DNA of 64,000 bases from Sphingobium sp. YR768. Its GTDB lineage: Bacteria > Pseudomonadota > Alphaproteobacteria > Sphingomonadales > Sphingomonadaceae. Where the stretch lies: NCBI RefSeq assembly GCF_900111125.1, contig NZ_FOGE01000024.1:1-64000 (forward strand), read 5' to 3'. The notes beneath the pieces are model-generated. The model was not told the origin of the DNA. It was given only the letters and a program-made list of their open reading frames with translations, and made no database searches. Below are positions 36,958 through 45,157 of the stretch, one piece after another. A program made the position numbers and the translations under genes. How positions within the stretch are numbered: the stretch's first letter is position 1; each line of letters starts with the position of its first letter.

Positions 36958-37377
36958 GTGAGTAACGCGATTCCCCATCTGTATCCGGTCGGCATCGACC
37001 CCGAAGACATCGACTTCATGGGTCATGTCAACAATGCCAGCTACCTCAAATGGGTGCAGAATGCCGTGCTGGACCATTGGCGCGCACTGGCCCCGGCCGA
37101 AGCGGTCGCCCAGCATCTGTGGGTCGCGCTCAAGCATGAAATCACCTATCGCAAGCCCACTTTCCTCGACGACGAAGTGATCGCCACCGTCCTGCTGGAA
37201 AAGGTGCAGGGCGCCCGCGCCTTCTACGAAACGGTGATCCGCCGGGGCGAGGAAGTGCTGGCGGAGGTCAAGTCCAGCTGGTGCTGCGTCGATGCCAGCA
37301 GCCTTAGGCCGGCGCGGCTGACGCGGGAAGTGATCCAGCATTTCTTCCCCGGAGATGAGGGCGAAGAGCGCGCCTGA
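36958..37377 (+). CDS. Acyl-CoA thioesterase (hotdog, 4HBT/YbgC type)
   Basis: The product has 139 residues with a GTG start. It hydrolyses acyl-CoA thioesters in the cytoplasm. The catalytic region reads VGIDPEDIDFMGHVNNASYL, with the Asp and the GHVNN motif of the 4HBT family; ALKHEITYRKPTFLDDEVIA and SSWCCVDASSLRPARL follow. Length is normal. The substrate is unknown; aromatic or medium-chain acyl-CoA are both possible. It stands alone, convergent with the lapA-pyrF pair across a palindromic repeat. Confidence 0.85.
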   Translation: MSNAIPHLYPVGIDPEDIDFMGHVNNASYLKWVQNAVLDHWRALAPAEAVAQHLWVALKHEITYRKPTFLDDEVIATVLLEKVQGARAFYETVIRRGEEVLAEVKSSWCCVDASSLRPARLTREVIQHFFPGDEGEERA

Positions 37378-37421
37378 TCGACGGGCGGCTTATGGTTTGA
37401 ACGGTGGAAAGCGAGCATAAT

Positions 37422-37548
37422 TTCCTCTCCCATCGGGAGAGGAAGGGGCCCGCTCGGCGCAGCCGAGTGGGAAGGTGAGGGTGATGCTTTACCCTCACCC
37501 TTCCGCCGTGCTTCGCACGGCTCCCTCCCTCTCCCAGCGGGAGAGGGA
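37422..37548. repeat. Nested palindromic intergenic repeat, copy 1
   Basis: About 127 bp made of three hairpins: CCTCTCCCATCGGGAGAGG; a central pair GGTGAGGGTG...CCCTCACC; and CCTCTCCCAGCGGGAGAGG, with AGGGGCCCGC between. A second copy with the same order lies at 56005-56131. It fills the gap between the thioesterase and pyrF. This is an ERIC/MITE-like dispersed repeat. Confidence 0.85.
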
Positions 37549-37563
37549 ATTTGACCAATCCCC

Positions 37564-38238
37564 CTACAGCGTCGCCTCAATTTCCCGTGCGGCCATGTCG
37601 GGATTTTCCGCCTGGCTGATCGGGCGGCCGATCACCAGCATTGATGCGCCCCGGTCCAGCGCCTCGCGCGGGGTTACGGCGCGCTTCTGGTCGCCCATGG
37701 CGCCGCCCGTCGGGCGCACACCGGGCACCACGAAATAGCCGTCATTCCAGGCCGCCTTGGCGATCGCCACTTCCGCGCCCGAACAGACGATGCCGTCCAG
37801 CCCCGCGCTCTGCGCCAGATCGGCGAGACGTCGCACCTGATCCTCCGCCTTGCCGCCCACGCCGATGTCCAGCAGGTCGCCATCGTCCAGGCTGGTCAGC
37901 ACGGTGACGGCGACGACCTTCGTATTCACGCCCGCAGCAGCCTTCGCATCCTCCAGCATGGCGCGGCCGCCGGCGGCGTGGACGGTCAGCACAGCCGGCT
38001 CCAGCAGGTGCAGGGCCTGCACCGCCTTGGCCACCGTATTGGGAATGTCGTGCAGTTTCAGGTCGAGGAAGATCGGCAGGCCGAACTTCATCATCTCATG
38101 CACGCCATGATGGCCGTTGGCGCAGAAAAATTCGAGGCCCAGTTTCAGCCCACCGACATGATGCTTCACCTGCCCGGCAAGCGTCTGCGCCTTGCTCAGG
38201 TCGGGCGTGTCGATGGCGACATAGATGGGGCTGCTCAT
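37564..38238 (-). CDS. pyrF: Orotidine 5'-phosphate decarboxylase
   Basis: The product has 224 residues from the ATG at 38238, which follows AGGA and overlaps the lapA stop (ATGA). It makes UMP from OMP, the last step of pyrimidine synthesis. The active-site motif is FLDLKLHDIPNTVAKAVQAL (Asp, Lys and Asp of the catalytic tetrad), with VYVAID-type start (MSSPIYVAIDTPDLSKA) and the phosphate loop VPGVRPTGGAMGDQKR, then MLVIGRPISQAENP. Length is normal for the bacterial enzyme. A longer open frame upstream is an artefact of the lapA region. Confidence 0.95.
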   Translation of the reverse strand: MSSPIYVAIDTPDLSKAQTLAGQVKHHVGGLKLGLEFFCANGHHGVHEMMKFGLPIFLDLKLHDIPNTVAKAVQALHLLEPAVLTVHAAGGRAMLEDAKAAAGVNTKVVAVTVLTSLDDGDLLDIGVGGKAEDQVRRLADLAQSAGLDGIVCSGAEVAIAKAAWNDGYFVVPGVRPTGGAMGDQKRAVTPREALDRGASMLVIGRPISQAENPDMAAREIEATL

Positions 38239-38600
38239 GCTGGTCCTGTAAGGCTGGGATTGGCGGTAGGGGAGTCCGTAATCGCCGCAACGGCGGGCTG
38301 TTCGGGCGCCAGAGCAGCCGGTGTCGGCGCTGGCGGGGGGGAAGCCGCCGCGGCGGTCGCGGCGGCGAGCGCCCGTTCGCTGCTGTCCAGCCGACGCTTC
38401 AGGCGCCAGCGGGTGGCCCGCGCCATGATCCAGAAGGGCAGGGCGCCCAGCAGGAACGCGCCGATCAGCAGGACGGGCAATTTGGTGTCCATCACCATGT
38501 CGCCCCACAGGCGCACGGTCACGGGAACATAATTCGCCATGCAGAAGAAGGCGAGCCCCACGGCGATGACGACCCAGAAGGCTGTCCGCAAAAATTGCAT
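38235..38600 (-). CDS. LapA-domain inner-membrane protein
   Basis: The product has 121 residues. Two transmembrane helices (FWVVIAVGLAFFCMANYVPV and VLLIGAFLLGALPFWIMARA) are joined by a short loop and followed by basic residues (RWRLKRRL) and an Ala/Pro-rich tail. This is the LapA/DUF1049 fold, linked in E. coli to lipopolysaccharide assembly with LapB. No LapB-like TPR part is attached. It is the first gene of a pair with pyrF, overlapping by 4 bp. A similar lapA-pyrF pairing is familiar from E. coli. Confidence 0.8.
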   Translation of the reverse strand: MQFLRTAFWVVIAVGLAFFCMANYVPVTVRLWGDMVMDTKLPVLLIGAFLLGALPFWIMARATRWRLKRRLDSSERALAAATAAAASPPPAPTPAALAPEQPAVAAITDSPTANPSLTGPA

Positions 38601-38635
38601 AGGCTTGAAACCCCTTGCTGCTGCTTTCGGGCAGC

Positions 38636-39526
38636 TTAGGCGATTGCAGCCGATTTCGAAAGCGTCGGATCGATTTTGTCTATGGCGATGGTCATGGACA
38701 GATGCGCCGCTGCTCCGGCGGGCAGTACGGTCATGCCGCCCCGGTTGATCGCGTCCGGCATATGGCTGACCGGTTCCAGACAGAAATCCTTGCTGCCGGG
38801 CGGGCGATAGACATGCAGATAGTCGGCGCCCGTAGCGTCAACCGTCAGGCGCAGCCCATCGCCACGATCGACCACCGCCGGGCCGGTCCAGCCGATATAG
38901 GCATTGTCGACCAGCGTGTCGCCGCGCACGATCGCGGGCTGCGACCAGTCGCCCAGTGTATCGGCGGGCGCTTCCTGGTCGGGCAGCATGTCGGGCGTCG
39001 AGAGCCACAGGCCGCGCGCATCGAAGCGCAGCGTCGTCGCTGCATCGGCCAGAAAATAGGGATGGAAGCCCAGACCTGCGGGCATCGGGGCGTCACCGAT
39101 ATTGGTGAGAGACAGCGACATGGACAATTGGGTCGGGGTCAGTGCGACATGCTGCTCCGCCCGATAGGTCCATGGCCAGCCTGCATCGCCTTCATGCACA
39201 TGAGTTAGGCGCGTGGACGAAACATCTGTCTCGCTCGCTGTCCACTTCGTCTGCCAGCCAAAGCCATGGATGCTGTGCGGATGATCGCCGAAATTGAGCG
39301 GTAGCTGATAATCCTGCCCGTCAAAGGCGAACCGCCCATCCGCTATGCGATTGGCATAGGGGACGAGCGGGAAGCTGGCCATCGCCAGCGGATCGGCAGC
39401 GTCGGCAGGCGCCCGGCGCAGCAGGTCGACGCCATCCAGCGCCAGCGACAGCAGCGATCCGCCGACCGTGGGGGAGAGGGCCGCTTCCAGCCCTTCCGCC
39501 TTTAGCGTGATAATGTTCTTGCTCAG
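38636..39526 (-). CDS. Aldose 1-epimerase, apparent CTG start
   Basis: The product has about 296 residues. It interconverts alpha and beta sugars such as xylose. Family motifs: ASFPLVPYANRIADGRFAFD, HPHSIHGFGWQTKW, GLGFHPYFLAD, and HVYRPPGSKDFCLEPVSHMP with the catalytic-type Glu. The first ATG in frame (39382) would remove 48 residues that clearly belong to the family (ITLKAEGLEAALSPTVGGSL). No ATG, GTG or TTG exists before that. The best start is CTG at 39526, which overlaps the transporter's TGA stop (CTGA) and suggests translational coupling. It is the last gene of the xylose operon. Confidence 0.85.
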   Translation of the reverse strand: MSKNIITLKAEGLEAALSPTVGGSLLSLALDGVDLLRRAPADAADPLAMASFPLVPYANRIADGRFAFDGQDYQLPLNFGDHPHSIHGFGWQTKWTASETDVSSTRLTHVHEGDAGWPWTYRAEQHVALTPTQLSMSLSLTNIGDAPMPAGLGFHPYFLADAATTLRFDARGLWLSTPDMLPDQEAPADTLGDWSQPAIVRGDTLVDNAYIGWTGPAVVDRGDGLRLTVDATGADYLHVYRPPGSKDFCLEPVSHMPDAINRGGMTVLPAGAAAHLSMTIAIDKIDPTLSKSAAIA

Positions 39527-40935
39527 CCGACCATATCCTCAAGCTCGCGGCCCTTGGTTTCATGCACCATGGCGCGGACGAAGAAGAAGCTGATCGCCGC
39601 GAACAGCGCATAGCCGGTGTAGGTGACGACCAGCCCCGGCGATACGGCCAGCGAGGGGAAGCTGACCGAAATGGCGGCGTTGGCGATCCACTGGGCAAAG
39701 CCCGCGACCGCCAGGCCCGATCCCCGGATCTGGTTCGGGAACATTTCGCCCAGCATCACCCACATGATCGGACCCCAGCTGAGGTTGAAGAAGATCACAT
39801 AGAGGTTCGCCGCGATCAGCGCCATCAGGCCGTTATGGCCGGGCAGGCTGACGCCGCCATCCGCGCCGGTGACGGCGGTGGAGAAGGCATAGGCGACCAC
39901 CGCCAGCGTCACGGCCATGCCGGCCGATCCGATCAGCAGCAGCGGCTTGCGGCCGATCTTGTCCACCAGCATGATGGTGCCAAGGCACGCGCCGATCGAC
40001 AGCACGCCCGACAGGATGTTGATCTGAAGCGCATTGTCTTCCGAAAAGCCGACGGCTTCCCACAGGGTCGCGCCATAATAGAAGACGACATTGATGCCGA
40101 CCAGCTGTTGGAAGACGGCAAGGCCAATGCCGGTCCACACGATCGGGCGGATCTTGCCGGTGGTCTTGCTGATCAGGTCGGACAATTTCGGGCGGTGATG
40201 ATCGGCGGCGAGACTGGCGCGGATTTCCGTCACCTTGCGCGCGGCTTCCTGCGGCCCGAACAGGCGGGTCAGGACTTCCAGTGCGCGCTTGTCCTGTCCG
40301 CGCGCGACCAGATAGCGGGGGCTTTCGGGAATGACGAGCAGAGCGAGGAAATAGATGGCGGCCGGGATCGCCTGCAACCAGAACATCCAGCGCCAGGCCG
40401 GAAAGTCCAGCCATAGCGGCGCGGTCGATCCACCAGCATAGCGGGCGAGCACGAAATTGGCGACGAACGCGCCGGTCAGGCCGGAGATGATCATCACCTG
40501 CTGCACCGACGACAGCCGGCCACGCACATTGGCGGGGGTGACTTCGGAGATGTAGACGGGCGAAATGACGCTGGCGGCGCCGACGCCCAGACCGCCGATG
40601 ATGCGGGCGATGATGAAGATGGCGGAGGAGCCGGCCGCGCCGGCGACCAGCGCGCTGACGAGGAAGAGGATGGCGGCGAGCATCATCACGCCGCGTCGAC
40701 CGATAATGTCGGCCATGCGGCCTGCGCCGAACGCACCGATCGAAGACCCGACCAGAATCGCGCCGACATTGACGCCGATGCCCAGCTTGCCCAGATCGAA
40801 GGCTGCTTCCAGCCCCTTCTGCGTGCCGTTGATGACGCCCGAATCATAGCCGAACATGAAGCCGCCGATCGTCGCGACGGCGACAATCGCGGCGATGAAG
40901 GCCATATTGACCCTCTCGGCGCTCCCCTCACTCAT
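39523..40935 (-). CDS. MFS sugar porter, probable D-xylose:proton symporter
   Basis: The product has 470 residues with 12 membrane helices. Sugar porter signatures: GGFMFGYDSGVINGTQ in helix 1, GRMADIIGRRG, PVYISEVTPANVRGRLSSVQ, PESPRYLVARGQDKRA, FQQLVGINVVFYYGATLW (sugar-binding QQxxGxN) and LVDKIGRKPLLLIGS. The resemblance is to XylE/GLUT-type carriers; its place in the xyl operon points to xylose. GGAAGGAAC precedes the ATG. xylC ends 25 bp upstream and the epimerase start overlaps the stop. Confidence 0.88.
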   Translation of the reverse strand: MSEGSAERVNMAFIAAIVAVATIGGFMFGYDSGVINGTQKGLEAAFDLGKLGIGVNVGAILVGSSIGAFGAGRMADIIGRRGVMMLAAILFLVSALVAGAAGSSAIFIIARIIGGLGVGAASVISPVYISEVTPANVRGRLSSVQQVMIISGLTGAFVANFVLARYAGGSTAPLWLDFPAWRWMFWLQAIPAAIYFLALLVIPESPRYLVARGQDKRALEVLTRLFGPQEAARKVTEIRASLAADHHRPKLSDLISKTTGKIRPIVWTGIGLAVFQQLVGINVVFYYGATLWEAVGFSEDNALQINILSGVLSIGACLGTIMLVDKIGRKPLLLIGSAGMAVTLAVVAYAFSTAVTGADGGVSLPGHNGLMALIAANLYVIFFNLSWGPIMWVMLGEMFPNQIRGSGLAVAGFAQWIANAAISVSFPSLAVSPGLVVTYTGYALFAAISFFFVRAMVHETKGRELEDMVG

Positions 40936-40960
40936 TATAAAGTTCCTTCCAAATCTCTCA

Positions 40961-41845
40961 TTATATCGTTGCGATGTGCCCCGGCAGCCCCGCGACGCCC
41001 GGATCGAAGGCGAACAGATCGCCTGCCAGAGGCTGTTCTGTCAACGCTGTCATATCCAGCCCCTTGCGCGCCGTCGTCGCATAGGCGGTCCGAAGGTCCG
41101 GGCCGCCAAAGGCGATCTTGGTAATGTTGGCGACGGGGAAGCGGATTTCCCGCATCAGCTTGCCGGCCGGATCATAGCGGCGCACCGCCCATCCGCCGAA
41201 CAGGCCGGTCCACAGGCAGCCTTCGGCATCCACGGTGGGACCGTCGGGATAGCCTGCACCCTCCTCGATCTTGGTGAACAGGGTCGTGTTGCCGACCGAT
41301 CCGTCCTGCTCCAGTTGCGTGCGCCAGATGCGCTTGCCCAGCGTGTCGGTATGATAGAGCGTGCGCCCGTCCGGCGACAGGGCCGGGCCGTTGGTGATCG
41401 ATACGCAGGGAAGGCCAGCCTCGACGCAGGCGCCTTTGTGGAAGCGGTAGAAATAGCCGCTATCGGCTTCCTCCGCATCATCCATCGATCCGAACCACAG
41501 CGCGCCGTCCGGCGCGACGCAGGCATCATTCTGGCGATTGCCGGGCAGATGCGCTTCTGGCGCGTGGATCAGCGTGAAGCTGGTCTGCACCGGGTCGAAA
41601 CGATGCACGCCCGATTGCAGGCCGACTGCGAACAGGCCGTCGTCGGTGGGCACTATCCAGCCCACCTGACCCGGCGCCGCCCAGCTTTGTCCGACATCGA
41701 TCGCCGGATCATAGCGATGGATGCGATGCGCCTTGATATCGACGAACCACAGCGCCGCGTCGCGCGCGACCCAGACCGGGCCTTCGCCCAGCGTCGCGCC
41801 GACCGACAGGACGCTTTGCGGCGCGGTGGAGAGATCGGCCGTCAT
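40961..41845 (-). CDS. xylC: SMP-30/gluconolactonase family, probable xylonolactonase
   Basis: The product has 294 residues from the ATG at 41845 (MTADLSTAPQSVLSVGATLG), four bases after the xylB stop; earlier in-frame starts lie inside xylB. The six-bladed propeller shows LGEGPVWVARDAALWFVDIK (metal Glu), GNRQNDACVAPDGALWFGSM (metal Asn), ITNGPALSPDGRTLYHTDTL (Asp/Asn) and GYPDGPTVDAEGCLWTGLFG. The family opens sugar lactones using a divalent metal. Position after xylB and before the porter supports xylonolactone as substrate, as in the Caulobacter xyl operon. Confidence 0.87.
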   Translation of the reverse strand: MTADLSTAPQSVLSVGATLGEGPVWVARDAALWFVDIKAHRIHRYDPAIDVGQSWAAPGQVGWIVPTDDGLFAVGLQSGVHRFDPVQTSFTLIHAPEAHLPGNRQNDACVAPDGALWFGSMDDAEEADSGYFYRFHKGACVEAGLPCVSITNGPALSPDGRTLYHTDTLGKRIWRTQLEQDGSVGNTTLFTKIEEGAGYPDGPTVDAEGCLWTGLFGGWAVRRYDPAGKLMREIRFPVANITKIAFGGPDLRTAYATTARKGLDMTALTEQPLAGDLFAFDPGVAGLPGHIATI

Positions 41846-41849
41846 GTCG

Positions 41850-42626
41850 TCAGCGCCAGCCGGCATCGATGAAATAATCATGGGCAGTGCAGTAACGCGC
41901 ATCGTCCGACGCCAGGAACATCACCAGCGCGGCGACATCGACCGGCAGGATGCGGCCATCAAGGCACTGGGCCGCGACGATTTCCGCTTCGCCTTCGGGC
42001 GTGTACCATTTTTCCTGACGCGGCGTCTTCACATTGCCGGGGATGATGGTGTTGACGCGAATATTGTCGCGGCCAAGATCACGCGCGAGACTGCGAGTCA
42101 GGCCTTCGATCGCGGCCTTGGACGTCTGGTAGAGGACCAGTTCGGGCAGGGCGAGGTGCCAGCTGATCGACCCGAAATTCAGGATCACGCCGCCGCCCGC
42201 GCGCTTCATGGCCGGGACCACGGCCTGCGCCGCGAAGAAGAGGTGGCGCAGGTTCACCGCCATCCGCTCTTCCCAATAGGCCGGGGTCACTTCCTCGATC
42301 GTGTGGCGGTCGTCATTGGCGGCGTTGTTGATCAATATGTCGATCCCGCCCAGTTCGTCCTCGACCTTCGCCATCATGGCCTGCACGGCTTCAATGTCGC
42401 GCAGGTCGACGGCATGGAAGATCGGCGTGAAGTCTGCGTCGGCAAGGCGCGCGACCAGCGCCTCGCTCGCATCCACGGCGATGTCGCAAAAGGCGACCTG
42501 CGCACCCTGACCAACGAAGGCCTCGACCAGTCCTTCGCCGATGCCGCTGCCGCCGCCGCTGATGAAAACCCGCTTGCCCCTGAGACTCGGATAAAGAGCG
42601 CGGCTGGGGTAGATGGCGTGGCTCAT
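41850..42626 (-). CDS. xylB: D-xylose dehydrogenase (SDR family)
   Basis: The product has 258 residues. It oxidises D-xylose to xylonolactone with NAD+. The SDR motifs are RVFISGGGSGIGEGLVEAF (nucleotide loop), LINNAANDDRH, and the catalytic set in NFGSISWHLALPELVLYQTS followed by K (Ser, Tyr, Lys). The sequence closely resembles the Caulobacter XylB that I recall, including NDDRH, SISWHL and RQEKWYTPEGEAEIVAAQCL. It overlaps the xylX stop (ATGA). This is the Caulobacter-type xylB and not the xylulokinase that shares the symbol. Confidence 0.92.
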   Translation of the reverse strand: MSHAIYPSRALYPSLRGKRVFISGGGSGIGEGLVEAFVGQGAQVAFCDIAVDASEALVARLADADFTPIFHAVDLRDIEAVQAMMAKVEDELGGIDILINNAANDDRHTIEEVTPAYWEERMAVNLRHLFFAAQAVVPAMKRAGGGVILNFGSISWHLALPELVLYQTSKAAIEGLTRSLARDLGRDNIRVNTIIPGNVKTPRQEKWYTPEGEAEIVAAQCLDGRILPVDVAALVMFLASDDARYCTAHDYFIDAGWR

Positions 42627-43765
42627 GCGGTTTCCTTTTCCGGCGCGGTCAGCAGGCCGCGCGTCGCGAGATTGGTCATCAGGGCGGTCAGGCCGAAGGT
42701 CCAGGGCGCGGCGTCCTTGGACGTGACGACTGTGTTGACCAGCTTGCCCAGACGCGGGGTGGAGATGGCCACCACGTCGCCGACCTTGTGGGTGAAGCCG
42801 CGGCCCGGATCGTCGCGATCCTGCACGGGGGCGAACAGCGTGCCCAGGAACAGGGTGAAGCCGTCGGGATATTGATGTTCGGACAGGGTCTGACGCACCA
42901 GTTCCAGCGGATCGCGGCTGATCTGGTTCATGCTGCTGACGCCTTCCAGACGATAGCCTTCCGGCCCGTCGATGCTCAGCTCGACCTCGGCATTGCGCAC
43001 GTCATCGATGCCATAGTCGCCATCGAACAGGCGGATGAGCGGGCCGAGCGAGCAGGACGCATTATTATCCTTCGCCTTGCCCAGCAGCAGCGCCGAGCGC
43101 CCTTCGAAATCGCGCAGGTTCACGTCATTGCCCAGCGTCGCGCCGATAGCGCTCCCGGCGGCGTTGACGATCAGCACGATTTCCGGTTCGGGGTTGTTCC
43201 AGGTCGAGTCCGACCGGATGCCGATGTCCGCGCCCGGACCAACGGTGGAGAGCACCGGCGCCTTGGTGAAGACTTCCGCGTCGGGGCCGATCGCGACTTC
43301 CAGATATTGCGACCACAGGCCATCCTCGATCAGCGCGGCCTTGAGCGCAGCGGCTTCTTCCGTGCCCGGCGCCACGGCGCGGATCGATCCGCCGACGCGC
43401 TCTTCCAGACGGCCGCGAATCTCGGCGGCGGCGCTGGCGTCACCGCGCGCACGCTCCTCGATCACCCGCTCCAGCGCAGACAGGGCGAAGGTCACGCCAC
43501 ACGCCTTGACGCATTGCAGGTCGACCGGGCTGAGCAGCGGGAGGTCGAGGTCTTCCAGCGGGCCAAGCGCTTCGCCCGATTCTGGCGCCAGCGGCAGCTT
43601 CTCGACCAGTTGCGCCACGGTCGGCGCGACCCGGCTCATATCATAGGCCAGGCCGTCGGCGACCAGGATGGGGGAGGGGCCAGCGGCAGTCTGCACACGG
43701 CCAAGGAACAGGCCGCTGCGCCAGTCGGCAGGCAGGCTATCGAGCAGGGAGAAATCGCCCGGCAT
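42623..43765 (-). CDS. xylX: Fumarylacetoacetase-fold dehydratase, probable 2-keto-3-deoxy-xylonate dehydratase
   Basis: The product has 380 residues from the ATG at 43765, six bases after AGGAG; two further start codons lie directly before it. The FAH fold is shown by VKACGVTFALSALERVIEER, EVFTKAPVLSTVGPGADIGI, NNPEPEIVLIVNAAGSAIGA (metal-binding Glu pair), TLGNDVNLRDFEGRSALLLG and ISRDPLELVRQTL. In Caulobacter, XylX dehydrates 2-keto-3-deoxy-xylonate to alpha-ketoglutarate semialdehyde. It is the first gene of the operon, with a palindromic operator 31 bp upstream. The xylonate dehydratase (xylD) and semialdehyde dehydrogenase (xylA) genes are not in the window. Confidence 0.88.
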   Translation of the reverse strand: MPGDFSLLDSLPADWRSGLFLGRVQTAAGPSPILVADGLAYDMSRVAPTVAQLVEKLPLAPESGEALGPLEDLDLPLLSPVDLQCVKACGVTFALSALERVIEERARGDASAAAEIRGRLEERVGGSIRAVAPGTEEAAALKAALIEDGLWSQYLEVAIGPDAEVFTKAPVLSTVGPGADIGIRSDSTWNNPEPEIVLIVNAAGSAIGATLGNDVNLRDFEGRSALLLGKAKDNNASCSLGPLIRLFDGDYGIDDVRNAEVELSIDGPEGYRLEGVSSMNQISRDPLELVRQTLSEHQYPDGFTLFLGTLFAPVQDRDDPGRGFTHKVGDVVAISTPRLGKLVNTVVTSKDAAPWTFGLTALMTNLATRGLLTAPEKETA

Positions 43766-43795
43766 CATCAACTCCTAAATGGAACGGTTGTAAAT

Positions 43796-43833
43796 TGATA
43801 GCGCTACCAACATCGAACCGCGCGCGGAGTCAA
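43796..43833 (-). promoter_or_regulatory. xylX promoter with LacI-type operator
   Basis: On the minus strand, TTGACT (43833-43828) is followed after 18 bases by TGGTAGCGCTATCA (43809-43796), a near-perfect palindrome centred on GC. The operator covers the expected -10 region, so a bound LacI protein would block polymerase. The same word occurs at 49947 and 60407. Confidence 0.75.
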
Positions 43834-43930
43834 GAGGTGTTGCGTAAAAGGCGCGTAAGCGAAAAGTCGTAGGGCGTGGGCGTCTTGTCCCTTTTCCATC
43901 ACCCGGCTTTGGGGCATAGATGATCAGACC

Positions 43931-44137
43931 ATGAGCAAGCCCGAAGACAGCGCGCCGCCCGCCGGCGCAGACGCCGCCGCTCCCGCAACGCCTGATAAGG
44001 CCGCCGATGCTGGCAAGACCGACCTTGCCAGCGCTGCGCGCAAATCCGCCAGCAAGGGCGTATGGATGGGCACTGCCGTCGGCATCGGATCGGCCGCGAT
44101 CGTCGCCGCACTGCTTTACACGCGGAAAAAGGGCTGA
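43931..44137 (+). CDS. Small single-helix membrane protein, unknown
   Basis: The product has 68 residues. The first 40 are rich in Ala, Pro, Asp and Lys (MSKPEDSAPPAGADAAAPAT), followed by one transmembrane helix (WMGTAVGIGSAAIVAALLYT) and a basic end (RKKG). The ATG at 43931 has no clear ribosome site. No family was recognised. It lies divergent from the xyl operon. Confidence 0.5.
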   Translation: MSKPEDSAPPAGADAAAPATPDKAADAGKTDLASAARKSASKGVWMGTAVGIGSAAIVAALLYTRKKG

Positions 44138-44235
44138 TCTGCCCTCTCGCATTCTAAATTTTTCCGGCAGCAGACGACGGCTCGACCTATGGCGTTCGTC
44201 GGTGGAAATGTGACGACTTTACTCTGATCCATGCC

Positions 44236-44303
44236 GTCATTGCGAGCGAAGCGAAGCAATCCATGGGTGCGTCTGTGGATTGCTTCGCTGGGCTCGCAAT
44301 GAC
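44236..44303. repeat. REP-like palindrome, copy 2
   Basis: Arms of 28 bp starting GTCATTGCGAGCGAAGCG pair with two mismatches around a 12-nt loop. It shares GTCATTGCGAGCG...GAAGCAATCCA with the palindrome at 21443-21512. Confidence 0.85.
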
Positions 44304-44370
44304 CATTCAGGCGGATGTCATCGCGCTCTCAGACTTTTCGCCCATCTCTTTCCGGCTGTGGAACGCGCAT

Positions 44371-44407
44371 AAAAATAGGGCGGCATGGCCTTCGTTCCAT
44401 GCCGCCC
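44371..44407 (-). terminator. Intrinsic terminator of the EF-hand gene
   Basis: GGGCGGCATGG and CCATGCCGCCC form an 11-bp stem around an 8-nt loop. On the minus strand it is followed by TATTTTTAT. It lies 64 bp past the EF-hand gene stop. Confidence 0.85.
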
Positions 44408-44471
44408 CCGGTGCGACCCGGCAGGCTCTCTTATGTCCCCGCCTTCGTGACAGGCGTTTGGGGAAGCGGCT

Positions 44472-44882
44472 TTAGCCTGCGCCGCCACTCAGATAGCTGA
44501 TCAGTTCCGGCTTGCTGACGCTGATGCTCTTGTCCTTATCGGCCGTGGAGAAGGCGCCATTGGCCCAGGCCATGACCTGATCGGTCGGCAGTTGCGATCC
44601 AGTCGCCTTCATTTCCTGTGTCTTGAGCGCGACCACCCAGCGCGAAAATTCGGACTGGTCCAACTGGCCGTCCTTGTTTGCGTCATAGGCCGGAAATTCG
44701 CTGTCGACGATCGATGCGACCGCGTTCGCCGGATTAGAGGGGGCCGGATTCGCGGGCGCAGCGGGCTGGGACTGGGCCGGACTGGCCGGAGTTGCGGGTA
44801 TCGCGCCCTGCTCCGGTGCGGTCTGCGCCATGGCGGGGGCCGTCACGGCGATGGCAGCGGACAATAATAATATGCGGACCAT
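44472..44882 (-). CDS. Exported EF-hand protein
   Basis: The product has 136 residues, with a signal peptide (MVRILLLSAAIAVTAPAMA) and an AGGAG ribosome site. A Pro/Ala/Ser linker (residues ~20-55) leads to a canonical EF-hand loop, YDANKDGQLDQSEF, with all calcium-ligand positions. A second, degenerate loop, STADKDKSISVSKPEL, follows. It probably binds calcium in the periplasm. Exported two-EF-hand proteins of this kind are common in Sphingomonads, with unknown partners. It stands alone with its own terminator. Confidence 0.8.
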   Translation of the reverse strand: MVRILLLSAAIAVTAPAMAQTAPEQGAIPATPASPAQSQPAAPANPAPSNPANAVASIVDSEFPAYDANKDGQLDQSEFSRWVVALKTQEMKATGSQLPTDQVMAWANGAFSTADKDKSISVSKPELISYLSGGAG

Positions 44883-45157
44883 GGCAATCTCCTGTCGCCT
44901 TGCATATGGGGGAAGAGGATAGTTTCGCTCTTCCTTGAAAATCTATCGTCATAATGGACGAGAACAGGGAAATGTTCCTGAATATCCATTCATAATGCCG
45001 AATTTGACTTGAAAAGAGGCACGGTTCGTCTCTCATTTTGGTATCTGGTGAAATAAACGGGCCGACGGGCGATCATAATGTTTCGCGATTTGCCCCGCCG
45101 CCCCGACGCTGCTAGGCGGCGCGGCAATCATTCACCCTCCAGCCGCAGGATTCGCCC

